64,000 nucleotides of DNA from Ruania suaedae. GTDB taxonomy: Bacteria; Actinomycetota; Actinomycetes; Actinomycetales; Beutenbergiaceae. The stretch's first letter is position 1. Every line of letters begins with the position of its first letter. The notes beneath the pieces were generated by a model. That model was not told where the DNA came from. It made no database searches and was given only the letters and a program-made list of their open reading frames with translations. The stretch spans positions 248,001 through 312,000 of the forward strand of contig NZ_CP088018.1 in the NCBI RefSeq assembly GCF_021049265.1, given 5' to 3'. Made by a program: the position numbers and the translations under genes. Of the stretch, positions 9,401-17,704 are shown piece after piece.

Positions 9401-10640
9401 TGACCGGTTCGATCGGCAGGCGCTGCACCTTGGTGCGGTTGGAGTAGCGGGAGATGCGGGCGGTGCCTGTGTCGATGACGTACCGGATCCCGGGCACGGT
9501 CAGGGAGGTCTCGGCCACGTTGGTGGCGATCACGATCCGCCGGGTGGTGTGGGCCTCGAACACCCGGTGCTGCTCGGCGGCGGAGAGCCGGGCGTACATC
9601 GGCACCACCTCGACGGCGTTGGCCGCGTGGGCCGACTGCCTCGCCGTACCCGCCTTGACGTAGCGCGGGCCCAGGTGGGAGGCCAGGGCGTCGGTGGCGT
9701 CGCGGATCTCGCGCTCGCCGGAGCAGAACACCAGGATGTCGCCCGGGCCCTGGGTCATCAGCTCATCGGCCGCCTGGCAGATCCCGGTGGACTGGTCGAT
9801 CGCGTCCTCGCGCTCGGCGGCCGCGGGGGTCTCGCCGTCGGGGTCCTCCAGGTCGGGCACCAGCGGGCGGTAGCGCACCTCGACCGGGTAGGTACGCCCG
9901 GAGACCTCGATCACCGGGACCTCGCCGGTCACGGCCTTGGCGAAGTACCCGGCGAACCGCTCGGAGTCGATGGTGGCGGAGGTGACGATCACCTTCAGGT
10001 CGGGCCGCTGCGGGAGCAGCTGGTGCAGGTAGCCGAGCAGGAAGTCGATGTTGAGGGAGCGCTCGTGCGCCTCGTCCACGATGATCGTGTCGTAGCGGCG
10101 CAGCAGCGGGTCGCGCTGGATCTCGGCGAGCAGGATGCCGTCGGTCATCACCTTGATCAGGGTCTGCTCGGAGACCTGGTCGGTGAAGCGGACCTGGTAG
10201 CCGACCACCCCGCCGAGCTGGGCGGAGAGTTCTTCGCTGAGCCGCTCGGCCACGGTGCGGGCGGCGATCCGGCGCGGCTGGGTGTGCCCGATGGTGCCCT
10301 CGATGCCGCGGCCCAGCTCGAGGCAGATCTTCGGGATCTGCGTGGTCTTGCCCGACCCGGTGGCGCCGGCCACGATGACCACCTGGTGGTCTCGGATGGC
10401 CTCCGCGATGTCTTCCACCCGAGCGCTCACCGGCAGCTGGGCGGGGTAGGAGATGGCCGGGCGTGCGGCCTCCCGGGTGGCGATCAGCTCCGGCGACGGC
10501 GGCCGGTAGCCCTGGCGTTTCGGGTTCGGCCCGCCCTGCTGCTGGCCGTCCGAGCGGCCGCGCCCCCGGCGGGGTCGACGACGTCGGGGCGCCTCGTGGT
10601 GGCGCTCCCGCTGATCTGGGGTGCGGTCGGTCTCGCTCAC
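6423..10640 (-). CDS. hrpA: ATP-dependent RNA helicase HrpA
   Basis: 1405 residues, the size expected for full-length HrpA (about 1300). After a basic, low-complexity N-terminus (1-65) come Walker A GATGSGKT (92-99), DEAH (189-192), the SAT motif (TSATID) and the motif VI segment QRAGRSGR, then winged-helix/ratchet and OB regions and the long HrpA-type C-terminal domain. HrpA is a DEAH-box 3'-5' RNA helicase; in E. coli it has been linked to fimbrial mRNA processing and rescue of stalled ribosomes. It begins with GTG at 10640 with no clear ribosome binding site. It is one long uninterrupted frame and appears monocistronic. Confidence 0.95.
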   Translation of the reverse strand: MSETDRTPDQRERHHEAPRRRRPRRGRGRSDGQQQGGPNPKRQGYRPPSPELIATREAARPAISYPAQLPVSARVEDIAEAIRDHQVVIVAGATGSGKTTQIPKICLELGRGIEGTIGHTQPRRIAARTVAERLSEELSAQLGGVVGYQVRFTDQVSEQTLIKVMTDGILLAEIQRDPLLRRYDTIIVDEAHERSLNIDFLLGYLHQLLPQRPDLKVIVTSATIDSERFAGYFAKAVTGEVPVIEVSGRTYPVEVRYRPLVPDLEDPDGETPAAAEREDAIDQSTGICQAADELMTQGPGDILVFCSGEREIRDATDALASHLGPRYVKAGTARQSAHAANAVEVVPMYARLSAAEQHRVFEAHTTRRIVIATNVAETSLTVPGIRYVIDTGTARISRYSNRTKVQRLPIEPVSQASANQRAGRSGRVADGICIRLYSARDFEGRPEYTEPEILRTSLASVILQMAAAGLGEIASFDFLDAPDPRAIRDGTQLLHELGAIDPSSNRLTATGRQLAHLPIDPRMGRMITEAARLGCLREVMVIVAGMSVQDVRERPAEAQQAADEKHRRFADPTSDFLAILNLWRYLSEQQRELSSSAFRRQCKAEFLHFLRIREWQDVHSQLRQMVKQLNLPMGHERHDPSTDTKEEAEKKSDAIHQALLAGLLSHIGAWDERRREYAGARGTRFVIFPGSHLAKKNPAWVMAGELVETSRLFARTVARIKPEWAEPLAEHLVKRVHHEPVWSAKRGAAMVKEKVLLYGVPIVADRMVPLGRIDAEVAREMFIRRALVEGDWRSRHAFVAENARILAEAESLAARERRHDLLLDDQGIYDFYAARIPRDVTTAAHFDSWWKKARHETPDLLTFTTELLLPQADELDPDAFPDTWHQGDLTLPLTYQFEPGTETDGLTVHIPIAVLNQVRPAGFDWLVPGLVEELTVATIRALPKPIRRELVPAPDVARQIVARLPAWDQAAPDGDPSFLQAFAAAAAVVREVQVAPGDVDTSRIPAHLQVTFQVESERGAVLGTGSDLAALQRRLTRESSDAVRSAVRGALREAGAAAPKDRRPSRVPGGGTGPGGAADVGPGVGSAGLTPGLAEEPGLTDWPSVETVPASVTSTGPGGLEVRGYPALVDEATLAADGPQRLRAISGTGLPRTVSSVRLTVLTDAGEQALMHREGIRALLLQRLALPTGRVTSRWDAKRSLALAASPYSSTDALVSDLQRAAITSLTASTDLAAVRTRDAFTALADRLRGALEDETHRLAGFVAEALTISRELDGQIKASTSMALLDVLTDVRDQQAALVREGFVSTTPPERLVDLPRYLRAAVVRLQKAADNPGRDATLAWQLGELQEAWWAATRSAEHDLPRLIRLEQVRWLLEELRVSFFAQQLGTSEPVSPKRVRKALAEV

Positions 10641-10715
10641 TCGTTCGGTGGGTCGCTCGGGGGCTGGGCCCTCCTATTGTCGCTGACGGTCGCCAGCTCT
10701 TTGGCTCCCGGCCGG

Positions 10716-11837
10716 CTAGGACCCCGGACTGCGTTCCCGCCGGCCCCGGAGCAGCCCGATCTCGTAGGAGGCGAGCACGATCAGCCAGAGCGCGGTGATC
10801 GGGAGCACGAACCACAGCATCGCCGTGCTGAACGGCCCGAGGGCGTCGTGCTCGGCCGAGGCGAGGACGAGGTAGGTCACGTAGGCGAGATAGAGGGCGA
10901 CCAGCAGCCCGCCCTCCCACCGGGTGATCGACTGCCGGGTGAACGCGATCGGCAGCAGCACCAGCATCGCGGCGATCATCACCGGCAGGTCGAAGTTCAG
11001 GGCCGCCCCGCCCACCTGCACACCCTCGGGGGCCAGCACCGCGGTCAGGCCCAGGACGGCGCCGATGTTGAAGATGTTGCTGCCGACGATGTTGCCCACC
11101 GCCATCTCCCGCTCCCCGCGGACCACGGCGATCACACTGGTGGCCAGCTCCGGCAGGGACGTGCCGATCGCCACCACCGTCAGGCCGATGACGAGGTCGC
11201 TGACGCCGAGGCCGGAGGCGATCTCGCGTGCGCCTCCCACGAGCAGCTGCGCCCCGCCCACGAGCATCGCCACGCCGGCCGCGACGAGCACGAGGTCGGT
11301 GACCAGCGACCGTGCCCGGGTGGCGCGCAGCGCGGGCCATCGGCCGGCCTTCTCCGGCTCGTCTGCCACCGGTACGGCGCTGCCGGCCCGGCGCGAGATC
11401 GTCACCAGGGCGACCAGGTAGATCATGAGCAGACCCACCAGCAGCAGCCCGTCGATGCGGGTGACGGTGCCGTCCAGGGCGAGCAGGAGCGCCAGGACCG
11501 CCAGGGAGATCATCACCGGGATGTCGGCGCGCACCAGCTGCGAGCGCACCACCAGCGGCGCCACCAGCGCCGAGGCCCCGAGGATCAGCAGCACGTTGGC
11601 GATGTTGCTGCCCACCACATTGCCGACCGCCAGGCCGGGGGCGCCGCCGAGCGCGGCCTGGGCACTCACGGCGAGCTCGGGGGTGGAGGTGGCGAAGGAG
11701 ACCACGGTCAGCCCCACCAGCAGCGGGGACATCCCCAGCGTGCGTGCGAGCGAACCGGCGCCACGCACGAGCGCCTCCCCGCCGGCGACCAGCAGGACGA
11801 AGCCGCCGGCGAGCAGCAACAGGCTCGTCACAGTCAT
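10716..11837 (-). CDS. Calcium/sodium:cation antiporter, CaCA family (YrbG-like)
   Basis: 373 residues with about ten membrane helices in two inverted repeats. Each repeat carries the family's alpha motif: GLTVVSFATSTPELAVS with GNVVGSNIANVL, and GLTVVAIGTSLPELATS with GNIVGSNIFNIG. The two repeats face each other and bind the cation at the conserved Glu residues. Members exchange Ca2+ (or K+) for Na+ or H+ across the inner membrane; ion choice is not readable here. A small acidic/hydrophilic loop separates the halves near residue 165. There is no ribosome binding site; a TAGGCT box 6 bases before the ATG suggests a leaderless transcript. Confidence 0.9.
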   Translation of the reverse strand: MTVTSLLLLAGGFVLLVAGGEALVRGAGSLARTLGMSPLLVGLTVVSFATSTPELAVSAQAALGGAPGLAVGNVVGSNIANVLLILGASALVAPLVVRSQLVRADIPVMISLAVLALLLALDGTVTRIDGLLLVGLLMIYLVALVTISRRAGSAVPVADEPEKAGRWPALRATRARSLVTDLVLVAAGVAMLVGGAQLLVGGAREIASGLGVSDLVIGLTVVAIGTSLPELATSVIAVVRGEREMAVGNIVGSNIFNIGAVLGLTAVLAPEGVQVGGAALNFDLPVMIAAMLVLLPIAFTRQSITRWEGGLLVALYLAYVTYLVLASAEHDALGPFSTAMLWFVLPITALWLIVLASYEIGLLRGRRERSPGS

Positions 11838-11843
11838 GGGGTA

Positions 11844-11849
11844 AGCCTA
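11844..11849 (-). promoter_or_regulatory. Candidate -10 box of a leaderless promoter
   Basis: TAGGCT on the minus strand lies 6 bases before the antiporter ATG (11837), matching the TANNNT spacing seen for actinobacterial leaderless genes. No purine-rich site lies between them. No good -35 was found. Confidence 0.4.
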
Positions 11850-11976
11850 AGATCGATGCGGCGTGGGCGGTTTCGCGCCGCGGCCCGCTCGGTCTTCGTG
11901 CCGCGGCGCCCGGAGACGCTCCGACCAACTTGCGCGGATCGGGAACACTGAGTCATCGCCCGCTGTTGTCGCGTTC

Positions 11977-13284
11977 ATGACCTCCCCTGTCCCAGCCCGC
12001 GAACGCCTCGGGGTCGGCTTCGTCCTGTTGCTGGCCGCGCTCACCGCGATCGGCCCGCTGACGATCGACCTGTACCTCGCCGCCTTCCCCGAGATCGTCA
12101 CCGAGCTGGGGACCACGCAGGCACGGGTCCAGCTGACGATGACGGCGACCCTCGCCGGTCTCGCCGCGGGCCAGCTGGTCATCGGCTCGCTCTCGGACTC
12201 CTACGGACGGCGCCGCCCGCTGCTGATCTCCCTGGGCATCTACGTGCTCGCCTCGCTCGCGATCATCGGCGCTCAGAGCATCGAGCTGCTGACCGTGCTG
12301 CGGGTGGTGCAGGGGTTCACGGGCGCCGCCGGGATGGTCCTCGCCCTCGCCGTGGTGCGCGACCGCTTCGGCGGGATGGGTATCGGTACCGTCATCTCCC
12401 GGCTGATGCTGGTGGTCGGCGTGGCCCCGATCCTCGCCCCGACGATCGGCGCGCAGATCCTGCTGTTCGGCAGCTGGCGCACGATGTTCGCCGTGCTCGC
12501 CGGGTTCGGCGCGATGCTGTTCGTCATCGCCTTCGTGTTCCTCAAGGAGTCGCTCCCGCGCGAGCGCCGCCGCAGCGCCGGTATCGGCGCGGCCCTCGGC
12601 TCCTATCGTTCCCTGCTCACCGACTGGTCATTCATCGGCGCGGTGCTCATGGGGGCGTTCTTCATGGGCGCGATGTTCACCTACGTCTCCTCCTCGACTT
12701 TCGTCTTCCAGGAGGGCTACGGGCTCAGCGCCAGCGAGTTCGGCTACATCTTCGGCGCCGGGGCGCTCGCGGTGACCATCGGTTCCCAGGTCAACGGCGC
12801 CCTGGTGCGCCGCATCCGCCCGGAGAAGATCGTCTCGGTCGCGATCGCCGTCGGGTGGGTGCTCGCCCTCGCCCTGTTCGTGGTGGCGCTGGTGACCGCC
12901 TCCGGCTCGGGGTTCTGGCCGCTCGTGCTGCTGCTCGTGCCGACGCTGGGGACGGTCGGCTTCGTGCTGCCCTCGGTCCCGGCCATCGTGCTCGAGCACA
13001 ACGGCCACCGCGCCGGGTCCGCGGCGGCCCTCAACGGTGCGATGGGCTTCACCATGGGAGCCCTGATCTCCCCGGTGAGTGGACTCTTCGGCGGTACCGC
13101 CCCCGCGATGGCTGGGGTCATGTTCGGGGTCATCACGGTCTCGGCGATCCTGCTGATTGCGATGCGGCGCCAGTGGCGGCGCACCGAGCAGGGTCTGGAC
13201 CTGACCCGGACGGCGCAGGAGACCGACCGGCCCGTGCGGCCGGCCGCGGAGCAGGAGCCGAGCACGGACGCCGTCCGCCGCTGA
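11977..13284 (+). CDS. MFS multidrug exporter, Bcr/CflA family
   Basis: 435 residues with 12 predicted membrane helices. The family-typical start TIDLYLAAFPEI, the loop 2-3 motif GSLSDSYGRRRPL and the antiporter motif C region in helix 5 are visible, as in the Bcr/CflA subfamily of proton-driven drug exporters. The C-terminal tail (about 35 residues) is hydrophilic and cytoplasmic. ATG 11977 is chosen because the family's conserved N-terminus starts soon after it; the upstream frame is Arg-rich and non-conserved. No clear ribosome binding site precedes it. Bicyclomycin or another drug as substrate cannot be assigned. Confidence 0.88.
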   Translation: MTSPVPARERLGVGFVLLLAALTAIGPLTIDLYLAAFPEIVTELGTTQARVQLTMTATLAGLAAGQLVIGSLSDSYGRRRPLLISLGIYVLASLAIIGAQSIELLTVLRVVQGFTGAAGMVLALAVVRDRFGGMGIGTVISRLMLVVGVAPILAPTIGAQILLFGSWRTMFAVLAGFGAMLFVIAFVFLKESLPRERRRSAGIGAALGSYRSLLTDWSFIGAVLMGAFFMGAMFTYVSSSTFVFQEGYGLSASEFGYIFGAGALAVTIGSQVNGALVRRIRPEKIVSVAIAVGWVLALALFVVALVTASGSGFWPLVLLLVPTLGTVGFVLPSVPAIVLEHNGHRAGSAAALNGAMGFTMGALISPVSGLFGGTAPAMAGVMFGVITVSAILLIAMRRQWRRTEQGLDLTRTAQETDRPVRPAAEQEPSTDAVRR

Positions 13285-13293
13285 CCCTGCTGC

Positions 13294-14757
13294 CTACCGG
13301 ACCGGCTGCGGAGGCCGGTTGCGGGGCAGGGGCAAGCCTGCGCCGTCGTGGGTCACGACGTAGGGCTCGTCGCCCACCTTGGCCTGCTCGCGGGCCAGCC
13401 GCTCCTTCAGCGCGGCGAGCACCTGCGCGTACTCGGGGTCGAGCACCCGGTTGTGCAGCTCGTCCGGATCGCGCTCGAGATCGTAGAGCTCCCACTCGGG
13501 GGCGAACACCGCGGCCCGAGTCCCCGGCAGGCCGAGGCCGTCGTTGTAGAAGTAGATGAGCTTGTAGCGCTCGGTGCGGATGCCGTAATGGGCCAGGGCG
13601 TGGTGGATGCCGTCGTCGTTCTCCCAGTAGCGGTAGTAGAACGCCTGGTCCGGCGGGGGCGGCAGCTCCTCGCGCAGATCAGTGAAGAAGCTGGTGCCCT
13701 GCATCCCCGGGTCCGGCTCCACCCCGGCCGCCTCCAGGAACGTCCGCGCCAGGTCCACGTTGGTGATGAACCGCTCGCTGCGCTTGCCGGCCGGCAGCGC
13801 CGCCGGGTAGCTGAACAGCATCGGCATCCGGATCGACTCGTCGTACATGAACCGCTTGTCGTACCAGCCGTGGTCTCCCAGGAAGAAGCCCTGGTCGGAG
13901 GCGTAGGTGAGGAAGGTGTCCTCGAACAGTCCGTGCTCGGTGAGCCGGTCGATCAGCCGGCCGACGTTGTCGTCCACCGAGGCCACGCAGGCCAGGTAGT
14001 CCTCCATGTAGCGCTGGTACTTCCACAGCGCGGTCTGCTCATAGGTCAGGCCCTCGGGCGGGTCCTGCTTGAGGTCGTCGCGGGTGAGGTGGTCGGCCAC
14101 CCGCATCGCGGCCCGGTGCGCGGCCACACCGCGGGTGGCGTAGTCGTCGGTGAAGGTCTCCGGTACCGGGATCGGATCGGTGTACATGCCGGCATGCTTC
14201 TCGTCCGGGATCCAGGAGCGGTGCGGGGCCTTGTGGTGCACCAGCAGGCACCACGGCGCGTCCGGGTCCTCGGCCTGCCGGCGATCCAGCCACTCCAGCG
14301 CGAGATCGGTGATGACGTCGGTGGCGTACCCCGTGCGCCGGTGCTCACCCTCGGGGGTCAGGAACAGCGGATCGACGTATTCGCCCTGGTCCCGCAGCAC
14401 CTCCCAGTCGTCGAAGTGGCGCGGCTGGTGGTCCTCGCCCTCGCCCAGGTGCCACTTGCCGAACACCGCCGTCCGATAGCCCTCCTCCTGCAGCCGGGAG
14501 ACGAAGGTCGGCAGGGTGTTGTCCAGGTGCGTGGACAGCGTGGTCACGCCGTTGACGTGGCTGTAGATGCCGGTGAGGATCGAGGCCCGGCTCGGGGTGC
14601 AGATGGAGTTGGTGCAGTACGCGTGCTCCATCACCCAGCCGCTGGCGGCGATGCGGTCGATCTGGGGGGTGGTGTTGACCACCGAGCCGTAGGCTCCGAC
14701 GGCGTGCGAGGCGTGGTCATCGGTGAGCACCATGAGGATGTTCGGGCGTCGGGGCAT
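13294..14757 (-). CDS. Cytoplasmic-type sulfatase (alkaline phosphatase superfamily)
   Basis: 487 residues. The formylglycine signature is intact: CTPSR at 53-57, so Cys53 would be converted to formylglycine by a separate maturation enzyme not present in this window. Metal-site residues near the start (TDDHA, 12-16), GKWHLG and the SDQGFFLGDHGWYDKR segment are all present, typical of S1 family arylsulfatases. There is no signal peptide, unlike many polysaccharide sulfatases, so it should act on imported substrate in the cytosol. ATG 14757 has GGAAGG 7 bases upstream. It follows the GH1 gene by 32 bases and is the last gene of the transporter operon. Confidence 0.92.
   Translation of the reverse strand: MPRRPNILMVLTDDHASHAVGAYGSVVNTTPQIDRIAASGWVMEHAYCTNSICTPSRASILTGIYSHVNGVTTLSTHLDNTLPTFVSRLQEEGYRTAVFGKWHLGEGEDHQPRHFDDWEVLRDQGEYVDPLFLTPEGEHRRTGYATDVITDLALEWLDRRQAEDPDAPWCLLVHHKAPHRSWIPDEKHAGMYTDPIPVPETFTDDYATRGVAAHRAAMRVADHLTRDDLKQDPPEGLTYEQTALWKYQRYMEDYLACVASVDDNVGRLIDRLTEHGLFEDTFLTYASDQGFFLGDHGWYDKRFMYDESIRMPMLFSYPAALPAGKRSERFITNVDLARTFLEAAGVEPDPGMQGTSFFTDLREELPPPPDQAFYYRYWENDDGIHHALAHYGIRTERYKLIYFYNDGLGLPGTRAAVFAPEWELYDLERDPDELHNRVLDPEYAQVLAALKERLAREQAKVGDEPYVVTHDGAGLPLPRNRPPQPVR
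13301..13319. terminator. Possible short hairpin after the MFS exporter
   Basis: ACCGGC (13301-13306) pairs with GCCGGT (13314-13319). It lies 17 bases past the MFS stop and inside the last codons of the convergent sulfatase gene. No T-run. Weak evidence. Confidence 0.35.
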
Positions 14758-14789
14758 GGCGTGGCCTTCCGTCAGGCGGTCGTCACGGG

Positions 14790-16001
14790 CTACAGCGCGT
14801 TGGCGCGGGCCACCTGCCCGAGCCAGTGCGCACTCGGCTTCGGGGTGCGCGCGAACGTCTCCGGATCCCAGGAGATCAGCCCGAACGTGGGCCGGAAGCC
14901 GCTGGCCCACTCGTAGTTGTCCAGCAGGCTCCAGTGCAGGTAGCCACGCACGTCGATGCCGTCCGCGATCGCGGCGTGCACGCCCTCCAGGGCGCCCTGG
15001 GTGTAGGCCACCCGGCGCTCGTCGTCGGCGGTGGCGATGCCGTTCTCGGTCACCAGGATCGGGATTTCACCGGCCAGCTCGCGGGCGCTGCGGATTCCCA
15101 GCTCGGTGGCCGGGGGGAAGAACTCCCAGCCGGTGAGCGTGGTCTCCACGTCCTCGCGCACCGGTACCGGACCGTCGGGTCCGATGAAGGTGCGGGTGTA
15201 GGCCTGCACGCCGACGAAGTCGTCACCGGCGGACTGCTCCAGGTACCAGAAGTCGCGGGGGTAGCCGTACTCGTGCAGCTTCTCGGCGCTGCCCTCGGCC
15301 GCCAGCGGGTGGAAGGCCTGGGTGGCCACGGTCCAGCCGGAGCGCAGGTGCCCGGCCGAGGCCAGCACCTCCCGGCTGCGATGGTGGGAGGCGAACAGCT
15401 GGTCGGCCACGTGCAGATCCGGGTTCGGCAGCCCGTGCGCCACCAGGTTGCGGGCGTCCTCCCCACCGGCCAGCATCGCGGCGATGTTGGGCTCGTTGAT
15501 CGTGCAGACGTAACGCACGTCGGCGAGGATGCTCAGCACCGTCTCGGTGTAGCGGGCGAACAGCTCCGGGGCGTCGTCGGCCCGCCAGAACCCGTCCCGC
15601 TCGAACCACCGCGGCACCGTGAAGTGCATCAGCGTCACCACCGGCTCGATCCCGTGCTCGAGACAGGTGTCGATCATTCGCCGGTAGTGGGCCAGCTCGG
15701 CGCGCGAGACGTACCCGCGCTCGGGCTCGATCCGCGACCACTCGATGCTGAAACGGTAGGAGTTCAGCCCGAGCTCGGCGGCGAGGCGGATGTCCTCGGC
15801 ATAGCGGTGGTAGCTGTCGGCGGCGTCCCCGCTCGGTTCGACGATCTGGGTGCCCTCCTCGTGCTCGTGCACCCACCAGTTGGAGTTGATGTTGTTGCCC
15901 TCGATCTGGTGGCCGGCCGTGGCCGCGCCCCAGAGGAAGCCGTCAGGGAAGTGCCGCACGTGCTGCGCTCCGTTCTGTCTGTATCGGCGGTCGGTGCTCA
16001 T
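14790..16001 (-). CDS. Glycoside hydrolase family 1 beta-glycosidase
   Basis: 403 residues, close to the compact end of GH1. The acid/base Glu is E170 in TINEPN and the nucleophile is E319 in VTENG; FLWGAATAGHQIEG near the start and the LLDNYEWASGF segment near the end complete the family pattern. No signal peptide, so cytosolic. It probably hydrolyses a beta-glucoside, beta-galactoside or related terminal sugar; specificity is open. The start ATG (16001) overlaps the stop of the ATPase gene by ATGA, showing translational coupling inside the operon. Placed next to a sulfatase it suggests stepwise digestion of a sulfated oligosaccharide or glycoside. Confidence 0.92.
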   Translation of the reverse strand: MSTDRRYRQNGAQHVRHFPDGFLWGAATAGHQIEGNNINSNWWVHEHEEGTQIVEPSGDAADSYHRYAEDIRLAAELGLNSYRFSIEWSRIEPERGYVSRAELAHYRRMIDTCLEHGIEPVVTLMHFTVPRWFERDGFWRADDAPELFARYTETVLSILADVRYVCTINEPNIAAMLAGGEDARNLVAHGLPNPDLHVADQLFASHHRSREVLASAGHLRSGWTVATQAFHPLAAEGSAEKLHEYGYPRDFWYLEQSAGDDFVGVQAYTRTFIGPDGPVPVREDVETTLTGWEFFPPATELGIRSARELAGEIPILVTENGIATADDERRVAYTQGALEGVHAAIADGIDVRGYLHWSLLDNYEWASGFRPTFGLISWDPETFARTPKPSAHWLGQVARANAL

Positions 16002-17704
16002 GCGGCGGGGTGGACCCGCGCCGGGTTCGGGATGGAGTCGAGCAGCTTGATCGTGTACTCGTCCTCCGGGTGGCGCATCACCTGCGCCGTCGGGCCACGC
16101 TCGACGATCCGGCCCGCGTTGAGCACGATGATGTCGTCGGTGACCATGCGCGCACTGAGCAGGTCGTGGGTGATGTAGAGCAGCGAGACGCCCCACTCGG
16201 TCCGCAGGTCACGCACGAGGGAGAGCACACCGGCCCGCAGCGAGACGTCGAGCATCGAGACCGGCTCGTCGGCGATGATCACCCGTGGGTCACTGGCCAG
16301 CGCCCGGGCGATCACCACCCGCTGGCGCTGCCCGCCGGAGAGCTGGTGCGGCAGCTTGGCCGCGAACTCCTCCACCGGCGTCAGCCCGACCGTGTCCAGC
16401 AGCTCCAGCACCCGACGGCGTGCCTCCCGCTTGTCCCGGCCGGTGAAGTTCACCACCGGCCGGGTGAGCGTGTACTCGACCGTGTGCAGCGGGTTCAGGG
16501 CGGCGTAGGGGTCCTGGAAGACCATCTGCACGTCCGAGTGCAGCCGCCGGAGCCCCCGACGGCGCAGGCCGCCGACCGAGACGTCGCCGAAGGTGATGGT
16601 GCCCTCGCTCGGGCGCTCCACCCCGGTGAGCATCTTCGCGATGGTGGACTTCCCGCTCCCGCTCTGGCCCACGAGCGCCAGCGAGGCACCGGGCTCGAGC
16701 GTGAAGGAGACGTCCCGCACGGCCTCCACCGCCGAGGCGCCGCGGCGCGGCGGGGGATAGGTCTTGCTCACGTTCTCCACGACGAGCCGGGTCTCCGGCC
16801 CGCCCGCGCGGCTCGAGCCCGGGCCGCCGGTACCGCGGGAGCCCGTGGCCTGCTCGGGAGCACCATGGCCGACGGCGGAGTCCTCCAGTCCGGGGAGGGT
16901 CACCTTCTCTGCCCGTGGGTCGGCGTAGTGGCTGAGCAGCATCTGCGTGTACTCGTGCTCGGCGCGGTGCAGGATCTGCGCGCTGGGGGCGTTCTCGACG
17001 ATCTCGCCCTCGTGCATCACCAGCACCCGGGAGGTGGACTCCAGCACGGTGCCGAGGTCGTGGCTGATCAGCACCGCGGTGAACCCCTCGGAGGCCTGCA
17101 GCTCCCGGATCGTCTCCATCACCGCGTGCTGGACGAGCACGTCGAGCGCGGTGGTGGGCTCGTCGAAGACCATGATCTGCGGCTCCAGCGAGAGGGCGAG
17201 GGCGATGGTCACGCGCTGACGCATCCCGCCGGAGAGCTCTCCGGGGTAGCGGTCGAGCACGGTCTCGTCGAGCTCGACCTTCTGCACCAGCTCCCGGGCG
17301 CGGGCGAGCCGCTGGGCCGGTGGCACGTGGCCGTGCGCGGCGAAGATGTCGGCGAAGTGGTTGCGGATGGTGCGCACCGGGTTCAGAGCGTTCATGCCCG
17401 ACTGCAGCACCATCGCGAAACCGCCGCGGCGCTGTGCCCGCAGCTCCTCCTCCGACAGTGGCGCGATGTCCCGGCCGTCCACCAGGATCCGCCCGGCACT
17501 GATGCGGGCCGGGTGCTTGATCAGCTTGGTCAGGGCGAAGCCGAGTGTGGACTTGCCCGATCCGGACTCCCCGACCAGGCCCACGAACTCGCCGCGGTCG
17601 ACGGTGAAGGAGACCTCGCGCACGGCGTGGGTGGTGGGGGCGCCGATCGGTTCGTAGACGACCGAGAGGTTCTCGACGGCGATGATGGGCTGTTCCTCGT
17701 TCAT
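15998..17704 (-). CDS. Fused double ATPase of a peptide/oligosaccharide-type ABC importer
   Basis: 568 residues made of two complete ABC ATPases joined by a Gly/Ser-rich linker (about 285-315). First half: Walker A GESGSGKST (45-53), LSGGMRQRV, Walker B IMVFDEPTTALD. Second half: Walker A GQSGSGKST (about 345-353), LSGGQRQRV, VIIADEPVSMLD. It equals DppD plus DppF (OppD/OppF) in one chain. It drives uptake through the two permeases encoded upstream. ATG 17704 is used because it overlaps the preceding stop (ATGA) and the sequence before it is not conserved. Cytoplasmic face of the membrane. Confidence 0.92.
   Translation of the reverse strand: MNEEQPIIAVENLSVVYEPIGAPTTHAVREVSFTVDRGEFVGLVGESGSGKSTLGFALTKLIKHPARISAGRILVDGRDIAPLSEEELRAQRRGGFAMVLQSGMNALNPVRTIRNHFADIFAAHGHVPPAQRLARARELVQKVELDETVLDRYPGELSGGMRQRVTIALALSLEPQIMVFDEPTTALDVLVQHAVMETIRELQASEGFTAVLISHDLGTVLESTSRVLVMHEGEIVENAPSAQILHRAEHEYTQMLLSHYADPRAEKVTLPGLEDSAVGHGAPEQATGSRGTGGPGSSRAGGPETRLVVENVSKTYPPPRRGASAVEAVRDVSFTLEPGASLALVGQSGSGKSTIAKMLTGVERPSEGTITFGDVSVGGLRRRGLRRLHSDVQMVFQDPYAALNPLHTVEYTLTRPVVNFTGRDKREARRRVLELLDTVGLTPVEEFAAKLPHQLSGGQRQRVVIARALASDPRVIIADEPVSMLDVSLRAGVLSLVRDLRTEWGVSLLYITHDLLSARMVTDDIIVLNAGRIVERGPTAQVMRHPEDEYTIKLLDSIPNPARVHPAA

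Noticed and set aside
6399-11951. Very long open frames on the plus strand opposite hrpA and the antiporter (to over 1000 codons)
   Set aside because: They are shadows of high-GC genes: compositions are Gly/Arg/Ala/Val/His repetitive, no motif is recognisable, and the minus-strand products are clear HrpA and CaCA proteins.
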